A stretch of 64,000 nt of DNA from CAWBUW01 sp963792075 (GTDB lineage: Bacteria > Chloroflexota > Anaerolineae > Anaerolineales > UBA4823): assembly GCA_963792075.1 (NCBI GenBank), contig CAWBUW010000009.1:124001-188000 (forward strand), given 5' to 3'. Shown in pieces: positions 9,127 to 17,875 of this stretch; position 1 is the first letter of the stretch; each line of letters begins with the position of its first letter. The notes under the pieces were generated by a model. The model did not search any database. It had not been told where the DNA came from and was given only the letters and a program-made list of their open reading frames with translations. The position numbers were made by a program, and so were the translations under genes.

Positions 9127-9600
9127 ATTGAGGGGTTATTTTCCCACACCGCGGCCGGGATGTTTTGCCAACAGGCAGCGTCGTTCAAATAGACATCGTA
9201 AACCATGCCCCAGGTAGGGTCGGCGCGCTCGACGGTGCGCCCCTTGCCGGGCATGGTGATACCTTCTGGGATACCTGCTCGTTCCAGCCGGTCAGGGCGT
9301 TGGTCAGGAAGATGCCGGCGCGCTCACCTTCTTCGAAAGCTGCCCCGGCCGCCTGCAGCAGCAGTCCAAGCTGCAAGTGGGCAATGACGAAGGGCGCCGG
9401 CAGGATCTCAAAGCCAAAGATACGCTGCTGGGCGGCCTGCTTGAGATCATGGGCCAGCAAGGCGTCATCGCCTTTGGCGCGCAGCGTTTGTTCGATGCGG
9501 CGTAGCACTTCCAGCGGGTAAGCGTCGGTGCCGCAGCACGGATCCAGCACGTATACGCTGGGGTCGGCTGCACACACTGCAATGGCGTTGGCAGAGACCA
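9099..9600 (-). pseudogene. DNA methyltransferase remnant, type ISP-like
   Basis: One minus-strand frame encodes VYVLDPCCGTDAYPLEVL followed by a helical stretch, close to the SAM-binding region of N6-adenine methyltransferases of large restriction-modification proteins (family form DPCCGTGAYL). After a frameshift near 9265, another frame encodes DPTWGMVYDVYLND and WQNIPAAVWE, which resembles the C-terminal domain of type ISP enzymes. The normal end of that domain is missing; the frame runs into the dispersed repeat at 9097 and stops. At most 170 of well over 900 expected residues remain, with a Gly-to-Asp change in the SAM motif. It cannot be functional. Confidence 0.6.
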
Positions 9601-9623
9601 CCCTGCGGTTCCTGAGGCGCTTG

Positions 9624-10218
9624 TTAATCTTCAATCCCCGCCATTTGATTGCTGACCTTCCACAATCTTTTCCATGTATCGCAATTGTAGGAATTAGAAT
9701 TGGACCGCACCTGCTGATTGTTTTCATCCCAGTAACCGCCAGTGATGCTTTGTACAGCCAGGTCCGTAGCGAGAAAAACGTAAGTTTCTGCCTGACGCTC
9801 GGGTGTGATCGACATGCCACGCTTGAGATGGTAGATTTTCAGCAGCCACTTTGGCAGGTGTGTCAAGCGCTCGTCGGGAATGGCCACATTCGTGACCCGC
9901 ACGCAGTTAACCGTCACACCGCTGCCCTTCAACCGTTCCGCCAGGTTGTAAGTGAACATGATCTGCGCCTGCTTTGAATGGTAATAAGCATGCTGGGCGC
10001 TGAACTTGCGTTCACCGTTCAAGTTGTCAAATTCGATATCCAGGAACGGATACATACCCAGCCCCTTCGAAGCCACGGTGATGATGCGGCTTGGAGCGCT
10101 GGCCTTGAGCGTATCGAGCAAGAGATGGGTCATCAAGAACACACTCAGATGATTGGTGGCGAAAATCGTTTCGACGCCATCGGCCGTTATAGTTCAATGC
10201 CCCCAAGTGCTTGACCTC
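9624..10218 (-). pseudogene. short-chain dehydrogenase remnant
   Basis: The main fragment (9624-10142) has the catalytic YYHSKQAQ (YxxxK) and a typical RIITVASKG strand of retinol-dehydrogenase-like SDRs. The preceding part, DGVETIFATNHLSVFLMTH, stays in this frame, but the earlier GALNYN piece lies in another frame, so there is a frameshift near 10190. The N-terminal TGxxxGIG nucleotide-binding segment is absent. The C-terminus runs on into unrelated residues. The remaining 127 bp to the ClC gene contain only a small CCAAG...CTTGG hairpin. Confidence 0.65.
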
Positions 10219-10345
10219 CATTTTAGTCCGGGTTAGAATAAGTTTCCAAATCGTTTCGGATAACCAAGTGATATGCTTGGCGTGTTAGCCCTGGGCGGCG
10301 TCGTAACGTTGCCCACGCGGCGCATGTGGGGCCAGGAGTAAGGAC

Positions 10346-12367
10346 ATGCATTTTCAGGCGAAGCGTTTTCAACCTTCCGAGTCCATGGTGTTAGGCGCAT
10401 TGGCACTGATTGTTGGGCTGACCAGTGCGGCAAGCGTGTGGCTGTTCAAATGGTTGATTGACTTGGTTCACCAGCTTGCTTTTGATCAGCTCGGGGCTGT
10501 CATGCGACCGCTGGGCAGGTGGACCGTGCTGCTGATGCCAGTATTGGGCGGATTAATCGTTGGCCTGCTTCTGCATTTCTTTATTGGCGAAGAAAGACAC
10601 CACGGTGTAGCCGGGATCATGGAAGCCGTAGCTTTAGCTGGTGGACGGCTGCGCTATAAGCGCATTCCTGCAAAAGCCGTTGCAGCCGCCATCTCAATTG
10701 GCAGCGGAGCGTCGGTTGGACCGGAAGATCCCTCGGTGCAGATCGGTTCCAATCTCGGATCGATGTTTGGCCAGTGGCTGCGCCTCTCGGATGAGCGCAT
10801 GCGTGCCCTGGTGGCTGCTGGCGCAGCCAGCGGCATCGCGGCCGCTTTCAATGCACCCATTGCAGGTGTTTTCTTCGCCCTGGAAATCATTTTGGGCGAA
10901 ATCAGCGGCAGTGCCCTGGGGGTGGTTGTGCTTTCGGCAGTGACATCAGCCGTTTTCACCCAGGCGGTCGCCGGGCCAGAGCCAGCATTTCATGTTCCTA
11001 CTTATGCTTTCAATTCAGCCTGGGAGCTGCCTCTCTACCTGGGCTTGGGGCTGTTAGCCGGCCCAATTGCAGCGTTGTATATTCGGCTTTTATATCTGGC
11101 ACAGGATGTTTTTCACCAGTGGATTAAAGCGCCGCGTTGGCTGAAGCCAGCGATCGCCGGTCTGGTCGTCGGGTTGGTGGGGGCTTTTCTTCCTCAGGTG
11201 TTTGGGGTTGGCTATGAAACCATCGGGAAAATCTTAAGCGGCGAAAACCTGGGGATTGCTCTTTTGCTCAGCATAATGATCGCCAAATTGATTTTGACGC
11301 CGGTCAGCATCGCAGGTGGTTTCCCCGGCGGGGTATTTGCACCTTCCCTGTTCATTGGCGCTGCTCTTGGAGGAGCCTTCGGCCAGGCGGCGAACCAGAT
11401 TTTTCCACAACTCAATATCGTTCCAGCCGCATTTGCCATGGTGGGGATGGCCGCCTTGCTGGCCGGGGCTGTCCATGCGCCGATGACAGCCATTCTGTTG
11501 CTTTTTGAGATGACCCGCGATTATCGCATCATTCTCCCGCTGATGTTTGCCGTTGTGATCAGCCTGCTGCTCTCACAACGATTGCAGCGCAACTCGGTCT
11601 ACGCCCTTGGACTGGCCCGTAAAGGGGTTCGCCTGGAGCGGGGGCGCGACGTGGATGTTTTGGAGACGGTCACAGTTGGCGATGTGATGCAGGCGACGCC
11701 GTTTACCTTGCTTACAACGGATACTTTGGCTAAAGCCTCTGAAACCTTGATCCAGACCCGTCACCACGGTGTGCCTGTAGTGAATGCGGACGGCAACCTG
11801 GCAGGTATTTTCACACTCCAAGATCTGGATCGCAACGAGCCCAACACTTGGGACAGGCGGACCGTCGGAGAAGCCTGCACGCGCAATCCCCTGATTGCTT
11901 TTCAAGATGAGACGATCGGCGCAGCGCTGCGCCGGATGGGCGCCCGCGATTTCGGGCGCCTGCCCGTTGTGGCCCGCGATCATCCCACCCAGCTTGTTGG
12001 CCTGTTGCGTCGCAGCGACCTGGTGCGCGCCTACGATGCAGCCCTAACCCGGCGGGCAACCCTACGTCACAGCATCCATCAGATCCGTCTCGATGCGGTG
12101 ACTCCTGAAAAAGTCAAAGTCGTGGAAATACTGATCCAGCCAGGTTCTATCTGCGCCGGAAAGCGAATGAAGGATGTGCCCTGGCCGCGGGATAGCATCG
12201 TAGCCAGCGTGCGCCGTGGGCGGCAGGTATTTATCCCCCACGGCGACACGACCTTACAGCAAGGGGACATGTTGGTGATTGTGACCGAAGAACCTTCGAG
12301 CAATGCGGTTCGGGAGTTAGGAGAGATTCGCCCGAATGTAGGTGCCTGTGAATATCACCATCCGTGA
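10346..12367 (+). CDS. ClC-family chloride channel/antiporter with CBS pair and RCK_C-like domain
   Basis: 673 residues, led by an AGGAG ribosome-binding site. The ClC membrane domain (about 15-420) shows GSGASVGPEDPSVQIGS, matching the helix N-terminus with the gating glutamate (GREGP in E. coli ClC, here GPEDP), and GGFPGGVFAPSLFIGA, the second anion-selectivity segment. A CBS pair follows (about 440-565), which usually binds adenine nucleotides, then a TrkA-C/RCK_C-like domain (about 585-665). The serine of the canonical GSGIP filter appears as GSGAS, so anion selectivity may differ. The same C-terminal domain type closes the CPA1 antiporter two genes downstream. The following LacI gene overlaps this stop by 20 bp. 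Confidence 0.92.
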   Translation: MHFQAKRFQPSESMVLGALALIVGLTSAASVWLFKWLIDLVHQLAFDQLGAVMRPLGRWTVLLMPVLGGLIVGLLLHFFIGEERHHGVAGIMEAVALAGGRLRYKRIPAKAVAAAISIGSGASVGPEDPSVQIGSNLGSMFGQWLRLSDERMRALVAAGAASGIAAAFNAPIAGVFFALEIILGEISGSALGVVVLSAVTSAVFTQAVAGPEPAFHVPTYAFNSAWELPLYLGLGLLAGPIAALYIRLLYLAQDVFHQWIKAPRWLKPAIAGLVVGLVGAFLPQVFGVGYETIGKILSGENLGIALLLSIMIAKLILTPVSIAGGFPGGVFAPSLFIGAALGGAFGQAANQIFPQLNIVPAAFAMVGMAALLAGAVHAPMTAILLLFEMTRDYRIILPLMFAVVISLLLSQRLQRNSVYALGLARKGVRLERGRDVDVLETVTVGDVMQATPFTLLTTDTLAKASETLIQTRHHGVPVVNADGNLAGIFTLQDLDRNEPNTWDRRTVGEACTRNPLIAFQDETIGAALRRMGARDFGRLPVVARDHPTQLVGLLRRSDLVRAYDAALTRRATLRHSIHQIRLDAVTPEKVKVVEILIQPGSICAGKRMKDVPWPRDSIVASVRRGRQVFIPHGDTTLQQGDMLVIVTEEPSSNAVRELGEIRPNVGACEYHHP

Positions 12368-13365
12368 CGTAGCTAAGAAACTCAATCTTTCAATTACCAC
12401 CGTCTCGCGTGCGTTGGATGGATATGCTGATGTGGCTGAAGAAACGCGCCAGCTTGATAATTCAGACTGCCCAGGAGATGGGATATGTCCCAAACCAGGC
12501 GGCACGCCAGCTCCGGCGGCAGCGATCTGACACCATTGGCTATATCCTCCCCGCAGATACGCCGCGCTTTTCCGATCCTTTTTTCGCTGAGTTTACTGCC
12601 GGTTTAGGGGATGAAGCCTCGGCGCACGGCTTCGACCTGCTCGTTTCTGCTGCTCCACAGGGCAGCCAGACCGAGCAGCAGGCTTATGAACGGTGGGTAC
12701 GCGGCCGCAAAGTAGATGGGATTGTGCTCAACCGCATTCATCTGCATGACTGGCGGGTACAGTATCTGGCGCTAACTCACTTTCCTTTTGTGACCCTGGA
12801 GCGCTCGCTAGACCCTCACGATTACCCCTCTGTAGAAGTGAACGGGCGGCGTTGGTTCAAGGTATTGATGGATCATTTGGTTTCTTTGGGACACCAGCGC
12901 ATTGCTTACGTCGGTGCATCCCCCGACCTGAAGATCCAGGCCGATCGTTTGGAAGGATATCTAGATGGTTTGATAAGCCATGGCCTGGCTCTCAATGTTG
13001 AGCTGGTTATTGAAGGTAACCTGACCAGCGAAGGGGGTTACCGCGCCGGTAAGCGTCTGCTCGCCCTGCCCGACCCACCGACTGCGATTGCTTGTGTGGA
13101 TGACATGACTGCAATTGGCGTACTGCACATTGCCCGTGAACGGGGCAGAACAGTTGGTAAAGATCTGGCCGTCGCCGGGTTTGATGGCATCGAGGGTTCC
13201 GAGCACACCCAACCCCCGTTGACTACAATCAACCAACCTGTTTACCAAATTGCGCGCCGGTTGGTGCAAATGTTGGCAGCTCAAATCACCGGGGAACCTT
13301 TAGAAGAAAAACGGGTTCAAATAGAACCATTGTTGGAGATTCGCCAGTCCACAACCGGTAAATAA
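12348..13365 (+). CDS. LacI-family regulator with a single-base frameshift
   Basis: The first frame, from GTG 12348, encodes the LacI helix-turn-helix (NITIRDVAKKLNLSITTVSRAL). The second frame carries IIQTAQEMGYVPNQAARQL, the rest of the HTH and hinge, then the full periplasmic-binding-like effector domain (NGRRW, GYRAGKRLL, CVDDMTAIGVL, AVAGFDG, TTINQP). Deleting one base at 12447-12451 joins the two exactly at the expected spacing and gives a 338-residue protein. Both halves are well preserved, so a sequencing error or a very recent mutation is more likely than an old pseudogene. It overlaps the ClC gene and precedes CPA1 by 51 bp, so it may control this ion-transport trio. Confidence 0.85.
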
Positions 13366-13416
13366 AGCACCGTTGTTATCATCCTGACTGGGTAGTCTCT
13401 TAAAGAAAGTTGCGCT

Positions 13417-15234
13417 ATGGAACAATTTTTGAACACTGAAACGCTCATTATTGAGCTTCTGCTCATCGTCTCACTCGTTGCCATCGTTGTACGCCGCTTG
13501 AGGGTGCCTTATACGGTCGCGTTAGTGTTCGTTGGGCTTCTATTGACTGCACAATCACAACTCAACATCGAATTAACCTCGGAGCTGATCTTGGCGCTGT
13601 TCGTTCCCCCTTTGGTTTTTGAGGCCGCCTTCCATTTGAACCTGAACGAGCTGCGGCATAACCTGGGGACTATTCTTCTACTGGCGGTGCCTGGTGTGAT
13701 CCTGACCATGCTAATCGTGGGGGGAATCCTTTCAATAGGCGCAGGCATTGCCTTGCCTGTTGCACTGACGTTCGGTGCTCTGATTGCGGCGACCGATCCC
13801 GTTGCAGTTGTTTCGCTCTTTCGCCTGTTAGGCGTGCCGAAGCGCCTGGCGATACTGGTAGAAGGGGAAAGCCTGTTGAACGATGGCACAGCGCTGGTGT
13901 TGTTTAACCTGATGCTGGTGACCATTGCCACCGGGCAGTTCAACCTGGCTGTGAGCGCACTCGATTTTGTGCGGATTTCTGCGGGCGGCATTGTGGTCGG
14001 GTTAGTCCTGGGTTGGGCCATCTCGCGCCTGATTGCCCGGATAGACGATTACCTGATCGAGACTACACTGACCACTGTGTTAGCCTTTGGCTCTTATCTG
14101 ATTGCCGAACAACTTCACTTCAGCGGCGTCCTGGCTGTGGTAGCGGCAGGGTTGATAAACGGTAATCTGGGGCCACAGGGAATGAGCCCAACCACACGTA
14201 TCGTTTTGTTTAATTTCTGGGAATATGTCGCTTTTCTCGCCAACAGCCTGGTGTTTTTGTTGATCGGGTTGAAAGTGGACATTCTGGCGCTGCTGACTGC
14301 CTGGCAATCAATCGTCTGGGCGATTGGGGCAGTGATCCTGGCGCGGGTAATTGTGGTTTATGGCCTGAACCTGCTGACACGACGCATGGCAGAGCCGGTG
14401 TCGCTGCGCTGGCAACATGTGCTGACCTGGGGCGGATTGCGCGGCGCGCTCAGCCTGGCGCTGGCGCTCAGCTTACCCGCCTCGTTTGGTTCAGACCGGA
14501 CTTTGCTACTAACCATGGCTTTTGGTGTGGTTTTATTTACCCTCTTGGTGCAGGCTACAACCATGAGGCCGCTGATCCGCCACCTGGGGATTATTTTGAG
14601 TAACCCAGAACAGGTTGAATATGAAAAGCGCCATGCCCGATTGACGGCTTTGCGCTCAGCAGAAAGCCACCTGGAGCACCGTTATCGTGAAGGATTGCTT
14701 TCCACCCATACCTGGGAAACCCTACGGCCCAAGCTGCAGGAGCAGCTTTCACTGCTGGCAGAAGCCGTGCGCGAATCGCTGCGGTCGGCGCCGGCATTGG
14801 AGGCCGAAGAGATGAATATCGCCCGGCGCGAAATCCTGCGGGCGCAGCGCAGCGCTTTCATGGGATTGCTTCAGGATGGTATGATTTCGAACGAGGTTTA
14901 CGAGAACCTGTCTGCCGAAATGGACGCCACAATTACCGGCGATGACGATGCGTTTTGGTTTGTTCCGGGCGATTATCTTCCTCAGCGGTTGAAGGCCAGG
15001 CGCGGGAGAGTGGATGTTCAGGAAATCGTAGTGGAAGCAGGCGCTCCCTGCGACGGGAAACGAGTGCGCGAGGTGGTCTGGCCTCAGAACGCTGTGATTG
15101 CCAGCTTACGGCGTGGAGATCAAATGTTGATTGCCCGTGGAGACACAACTCTGCACACTGGAGATATCCTGATGATGATTGCGGATGACGCCGCGATCAG
15201 CGAAGTGCAGCGTATCACCAGGGGAATAGCCTGA
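13417..15234 (+). CDS. CPA1-family Na+/H+ antiporter with RCK_C-like tail
   Basis: 605 residues. The membrane domain has about twelve helices and the family signatures ATDPVAVV (the ion-binding Asp) and GESLLNDGTALVLF, as in NhaP-type antiporters. A hydrophilic helical region follows (about 395-510), then a TrkA-C/RCK_C-like domain (about 525-600). That domain resembles the end of the ClC protein upstream: both read GKR, then V-WP, then VIASLRRG or IVASVRRG, then GDTTL and GD-L-I. Such domains bind nucleotides or ions and gate transport. The gene probably supports pH or osmotic homeostasis together with the ClC protein. Confidence 0.92.
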   Translation: MEQFLNTETLIIELLLIVSLVAIVVRRLRVPYTVALVFVGLLLTAQSQLNIELTSELILALFVPPLVFEAAFHLNLNELRHNLGTILLLAVPGVILTMLIVGGILSIGAGIALPVALTFGALIAATDPVAVVSLFRLLGVPKRLAILVEGESLLNDGTALVLFNLMLVTIATGQFNLAVSALDFVRISAGGIVVGLVLGWAISRLIARIDDYLIETTLTTVLAFGSYLIAEQLHFSGVLAVVAAGLINGNLGPQGMSPTTRIVLFNFWEYVAFLANSLVFLLIGLKVDILALLTAWQSIVWAIGAVILARVIVVYGLNLLTRRMAEPVSLRWQHVLTWGGLRGALSLALALSLPASFGSDRTLLLTMAFGVVLFTLLVQATTMRPLIRHLGIILSNPEQVEYEKRHARLTALRSAESHLEHRYREGLLSTHTWETLRPKLQEQLSLLAEAVRESLRSAPALEAEEMNIARREILRAQRSAFMGLLQDGMISNEVYENLSAEMDATITGDDDAFWFVPGDYLPQRLKARRGRVDVQEIVVEAGAPCDGKRVREVVWPQNAVIASLRRGDQMLIARGDTTLHTGDILMMIADDAAISEVQRITRGIA

Positions 15235-15274
15235 TCTATCATTTTTGGTTATTGGATGAGAGGTACAGTCTGGG

Positions 15275-15401
15275 GTGCGGGGCTATCCAAAAAGAAACAA
15301 AGGAAGAAAATTAATACGTACCTGTGGGGGTGGTGCGAAGCACCACCCCCACAGGTACGTATATTTTCTCCTTGTTTTCGTCTTTTTGGACAGCCCCGCA
15401 C
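15275..15401. repeat. 127-bp imperfect palindrome, ATACGTAC family copy 1
   Basis: The core (15314-15362) has two perfect 23-nt arms around a GAA loop. Complementarity continues outwards: GTGCGGGGCTATCCAAAAAG at 15275 pairs with its near complement ending at 15401. The flanks GGAAGAAAAT and ATTTTCTCCTT recur in the copies at 21092 and 38951. It lies between two convergent genes. Confidence 0.85.
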
Positions 15402-15439
15402 TCTCATTTCATCCACAGGTTTGTTGTCAGGAGCCTGGC

Positions 15440-17473
15440 TTATGGAACATAGCGCGCCAACCCACCATCCTCACTGGGGAACCAAACCGTACCCAGGTAA
15501 TCTACCAGAATATTGGAAACATAGTGGTTGGACGGCATCCCATCCGCAGTGGTCATACTGATCCAACTGCTGCCGTCAAACTGGTAAACGCCACCATCGC
15601 TCAAACTTAACCAGATATTTCCATTTGGAGCGACATGGATACTTCCGATTGAGTTGGGCGCTTTGACCACCTGGCTAAACTTTTCATTCTGATACTGAAG
15701 CAACTCGTTGCCAACGGCGATCAACACCATTCCATTCTGGTCCAACGCCATCGCGCTCGGAGAAGGAGAGAATATAGAAAGCAGTCCGGGCAGATCGCTA
15801 TCCCAACGAGTGAAATCCTCCAGAGATGTAAAGCGGAACATGGCACCGTAAGTGCCAATCCAAACCGCCTGCCCATCATATAGAACAGTATAGACATAGC
15901 GAGGCAAGTCGCCGTTTGCAATCTCACTCTCGTTGAGCAAATTAAAGTAGGTGAAGGTGGTTCCATCCCAAACGGTCAGGCCACTAAATGAGCCAAACCA
16001 CATCCGGCCTTCCCCATCACGAGCAACAGCCGTCACTCCAGAGGTGGCAATCCCTGTGCCGGGTTCATCCGTGTACCGCATGTGATCCCAGGAATTGGTA
16101 GCATAGTCATAGAAGCTGGCACCAGAAGAATGGCCCACCCAAACACCCTCTGGCACCTGATAGAAAGTATTGACGCTGTTGTAATCCAGGTCGATGAGCT
16201 CCCATTCGCCATCTGCTTTAGAAGCTGGGAATTGCTGGATGCCAGAATTGCCGCCCAGCCAGATTGTCCCATCCTTCAGTTGAGTGGCAGCGACATAATA
16301 ATTTCCTTGCGGGATTTCATCCAGCGCATATAAAGTCCAGGAAGTTCCATCGTACACACTGAAGCCCTCTTCGTCGTCGCTGTAGTAAATGGATCCTTGG
16401 TCGTCGACAAACATGTCGGTCAATCCGCCCACCATCCCGCCTTCGTCTTCAAAAATCTCAGCACAAGTCTCTTTCGCAGGATCAAATTTACAGATCGAGC
16501 CGAAGGTATTACCTGCCAAAATTGTACCGTCAGGTAGGGTTGCGACTCGCTCCCAGGCATCCAGGAAGGGGAATTGGGCCACGTTGTCGCCGTTATACAG
16601 GGTAAAAGTGCCCTCAGTTGGGTTGAACTTCATGAGGCCATCAAAGCCTGCCAACCAGACGTTGCCCTGTGCATCTCCTGTCACACCCTCGACACTCTCA
16701 TCAGGGATATTCCCAGCATCTTCGTTGTAAAAAGTTACCGTCCCGTCTGGATGCACCACGTTAACCCCGAATGAGGAAACAATCCACAAGTTATCTCCGA
16801 CGAAAGCTGCTTGACTCACCCAATCGGTGCCCAAGCCAGTATCCTCATCCAGGTAATTCCATTGATCGGCGACACTATCGTACAAATCCAATCCGAATGT
16901 ATAACCGACCATCAAAGTTTGCCTGGCGACATCGCAATCCAATGTGTCGACCCCTTCATTGTGCATGGGGCTGTTATCAGGGCTTAAGTGCTCCCAGGCA
17001 TCTGAGGCCGGATCATAAATGGATAGACCAGCCTCAGTTCCGAAGATGACCTTTGTCTCCGGGATCGGGCAAACCGCCACTGCGTCTATGTTGTTTGTGG
17101 GAAGCCCATCCAGGGTGGTATATTTAACTGACGTGCCGGCAGCCAGGTCCCAGGCTACAATTCCTCCGCCGGTAGCTGCCCACAGTGTGCCACCCTCCAG
17201 AGCAATTTCGCGAATATTATTTCCATTCGTATACATGGCCCAACCCGGCTCCAGGTTCGCTGCAGGCAAAGGCGTCGCTGTCGGCGGCGCAGGTGTATTC
17301 GTCGGTTCGGGAGTATGGGTGGGCGCGGGGGTATTTGTCGGCGGAACCGGCGTGTTGGTGGCTGGTGGCTTCGTAGTAGGCGCTGCCGTAGTTGCGCTGC
17401 CGCCACAGGCACTCACCAGCAGAGCTACTAAAATCAAAAGACAAGATAGTTTGTATGTTTGGGCATTCATCAT
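15440..17473 (-). CDS. propeller-repeat lipoprotein
   Basis: 677 residues. A lipoprotein signal ends in LLVSACGG, then comes a Thr-Pro-rich linker of about 45 residues (NTPVPPTNTPAPTHTPEP) and a long β-propeller of two-component-regulator-type blades (GLPTNNIDAVA, GLSIYDPASDAWEHL, GVTAVARDGEGRMWFGSFSGL, GMPSNHYVSNI). Blades of this kind form the sensor part of hybrid kinases, but here they are alone on a lipid-anchored extracellular protein. It may sense or bind a polymer. The ATG has GGAG five bases upstream. It diverges from the SARP-type regulator, with a small gene between them on this strand. Function unknown. Confidence 0.85.
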   Translation of the reverse strand: MMNAQTYKLSCLLILVALLVSACGGSATTAAPTTKPPATNTPVPPTNTPAPTHTPEPTNTPAPPTATPLPAANLEPGWAMYTNGNNIREIALEGGTLWAATGGGIVAWDLAAGTSVKYTTLDGLPTNNIDAVAVCPIPETKVIFGTEAGLSIYDPASDAWEHLSPDNSPMHNEGVDTLDCDVARQTLMVGYTFGLDLYDSVADQWNYLDEDTGLGTDWVSQAAFVGDNLWIVSSFGVNVVHPDGTVTFYNEDAGNIPDESVEGVTGDAQGNVWLAGFDGLMKFNPTEGTFTLYNGDNVAQFPFLDAWERVATLPDGTILAGNTFGSICKFDPAKETCAEIFEDEGGMVGGLTDMFVDDQGSIYYSDDEEGFSVYDGTSWTLYALDEIPQGNYYVAATQLKDGTIWLGGNSGIQQFPASKADGEWELIDLDYNSVNTFYQVPEGVWVGHSSGASFYDYATNSWDHMRYTDEPGTGIATSGVTAVARDGEGRMWFGSFSGLTVWDGTTFTYFNLLNESEIANGDLPRYVYTVLYDGQAVWIGTYGAMFRFTSLEDFTRWDSDLPGLLSIFSPSPSAMALDQNGMVLIAVGNELLQYQNEKFSQVVKAPNSIGSIHVAPNGNIWLSLSDGGVYQFDGSSWISMTTADGMPSNHYVSNILVDYLGTVWFPSEDGGLARYVP

Positions 17474-17573
17474 TTTCTCCTCTGAAAATAGGTTTTGATT
17501 TTCATTCGTCGACGGTGAGCCTTTGGCTCATCATCAACTCCTTTAGTGATAGATTTTGCTGATATGTGAATGG

Positions 17574-17819
17574 TTATGGGCCCACAATGGCACCATCCAA
17601 TTTATCTTTACCGGTTTCGTCGCTCATTGGGTCAGTTATCGTCCGCAGATACCGGATCAGCATTTCAAGATCTCCAAATCCGATTACCTGTCTGGTATGC
17701 GGGTTTTCCAGGGATACCCTCCAGGTGGGTACATCCGCAGAGCCTACCTGCCATATTCGCAGCAAAAATGAGAAATAGGTTTTTGATTCCACCTTTACAG
17801 GATAACAATTGCGCGTCAA
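17574..17819 (-). CDS. small conserved-looking protein, function unknown
   Basis: 81 residues. The core FSFLLRIWQVG...PTWRVSLENPHT...IGFGDLEMLIRYLRT looks like a compact β-hairpin plus helix. From memory, similar short proteins with the pattern LLRLW...W..SLE.PHTG...GF..LE.L..FL occur in Chloroflexota, but I cannot verify this here. It lies between the propeller lipoprotein (same strand) and the SARP regulator (opposite strand). The first ~15 residues are unlike the rest, so the true start may be internal. The sequence 17474-17573 holds only a short palindrome (TGAGCC-TTT-GGCTCA). Confidence 0.5.
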   Translation of the reverse strand: MTRNCYPVKVESKTYFSFLLRIWQVGSADVPTWRVSLENPHTRQVIGFGDLEMLIRYLRTITDPMSDETGKDKLDGAIVGP

Positions 17820-17875
17820 AAATTCGTCAAATCAGCGTCAATTTTTGTTGTACCTTGATAAAATAGATGCTATCT

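Noticed and set aside
9185..9820. One continuous 211-codon minus-strand gene
   Set aside because: It joins unrelated segments: antisense or out-of-frame SDR sequence, a methyltransferase piece and a shifted tail.
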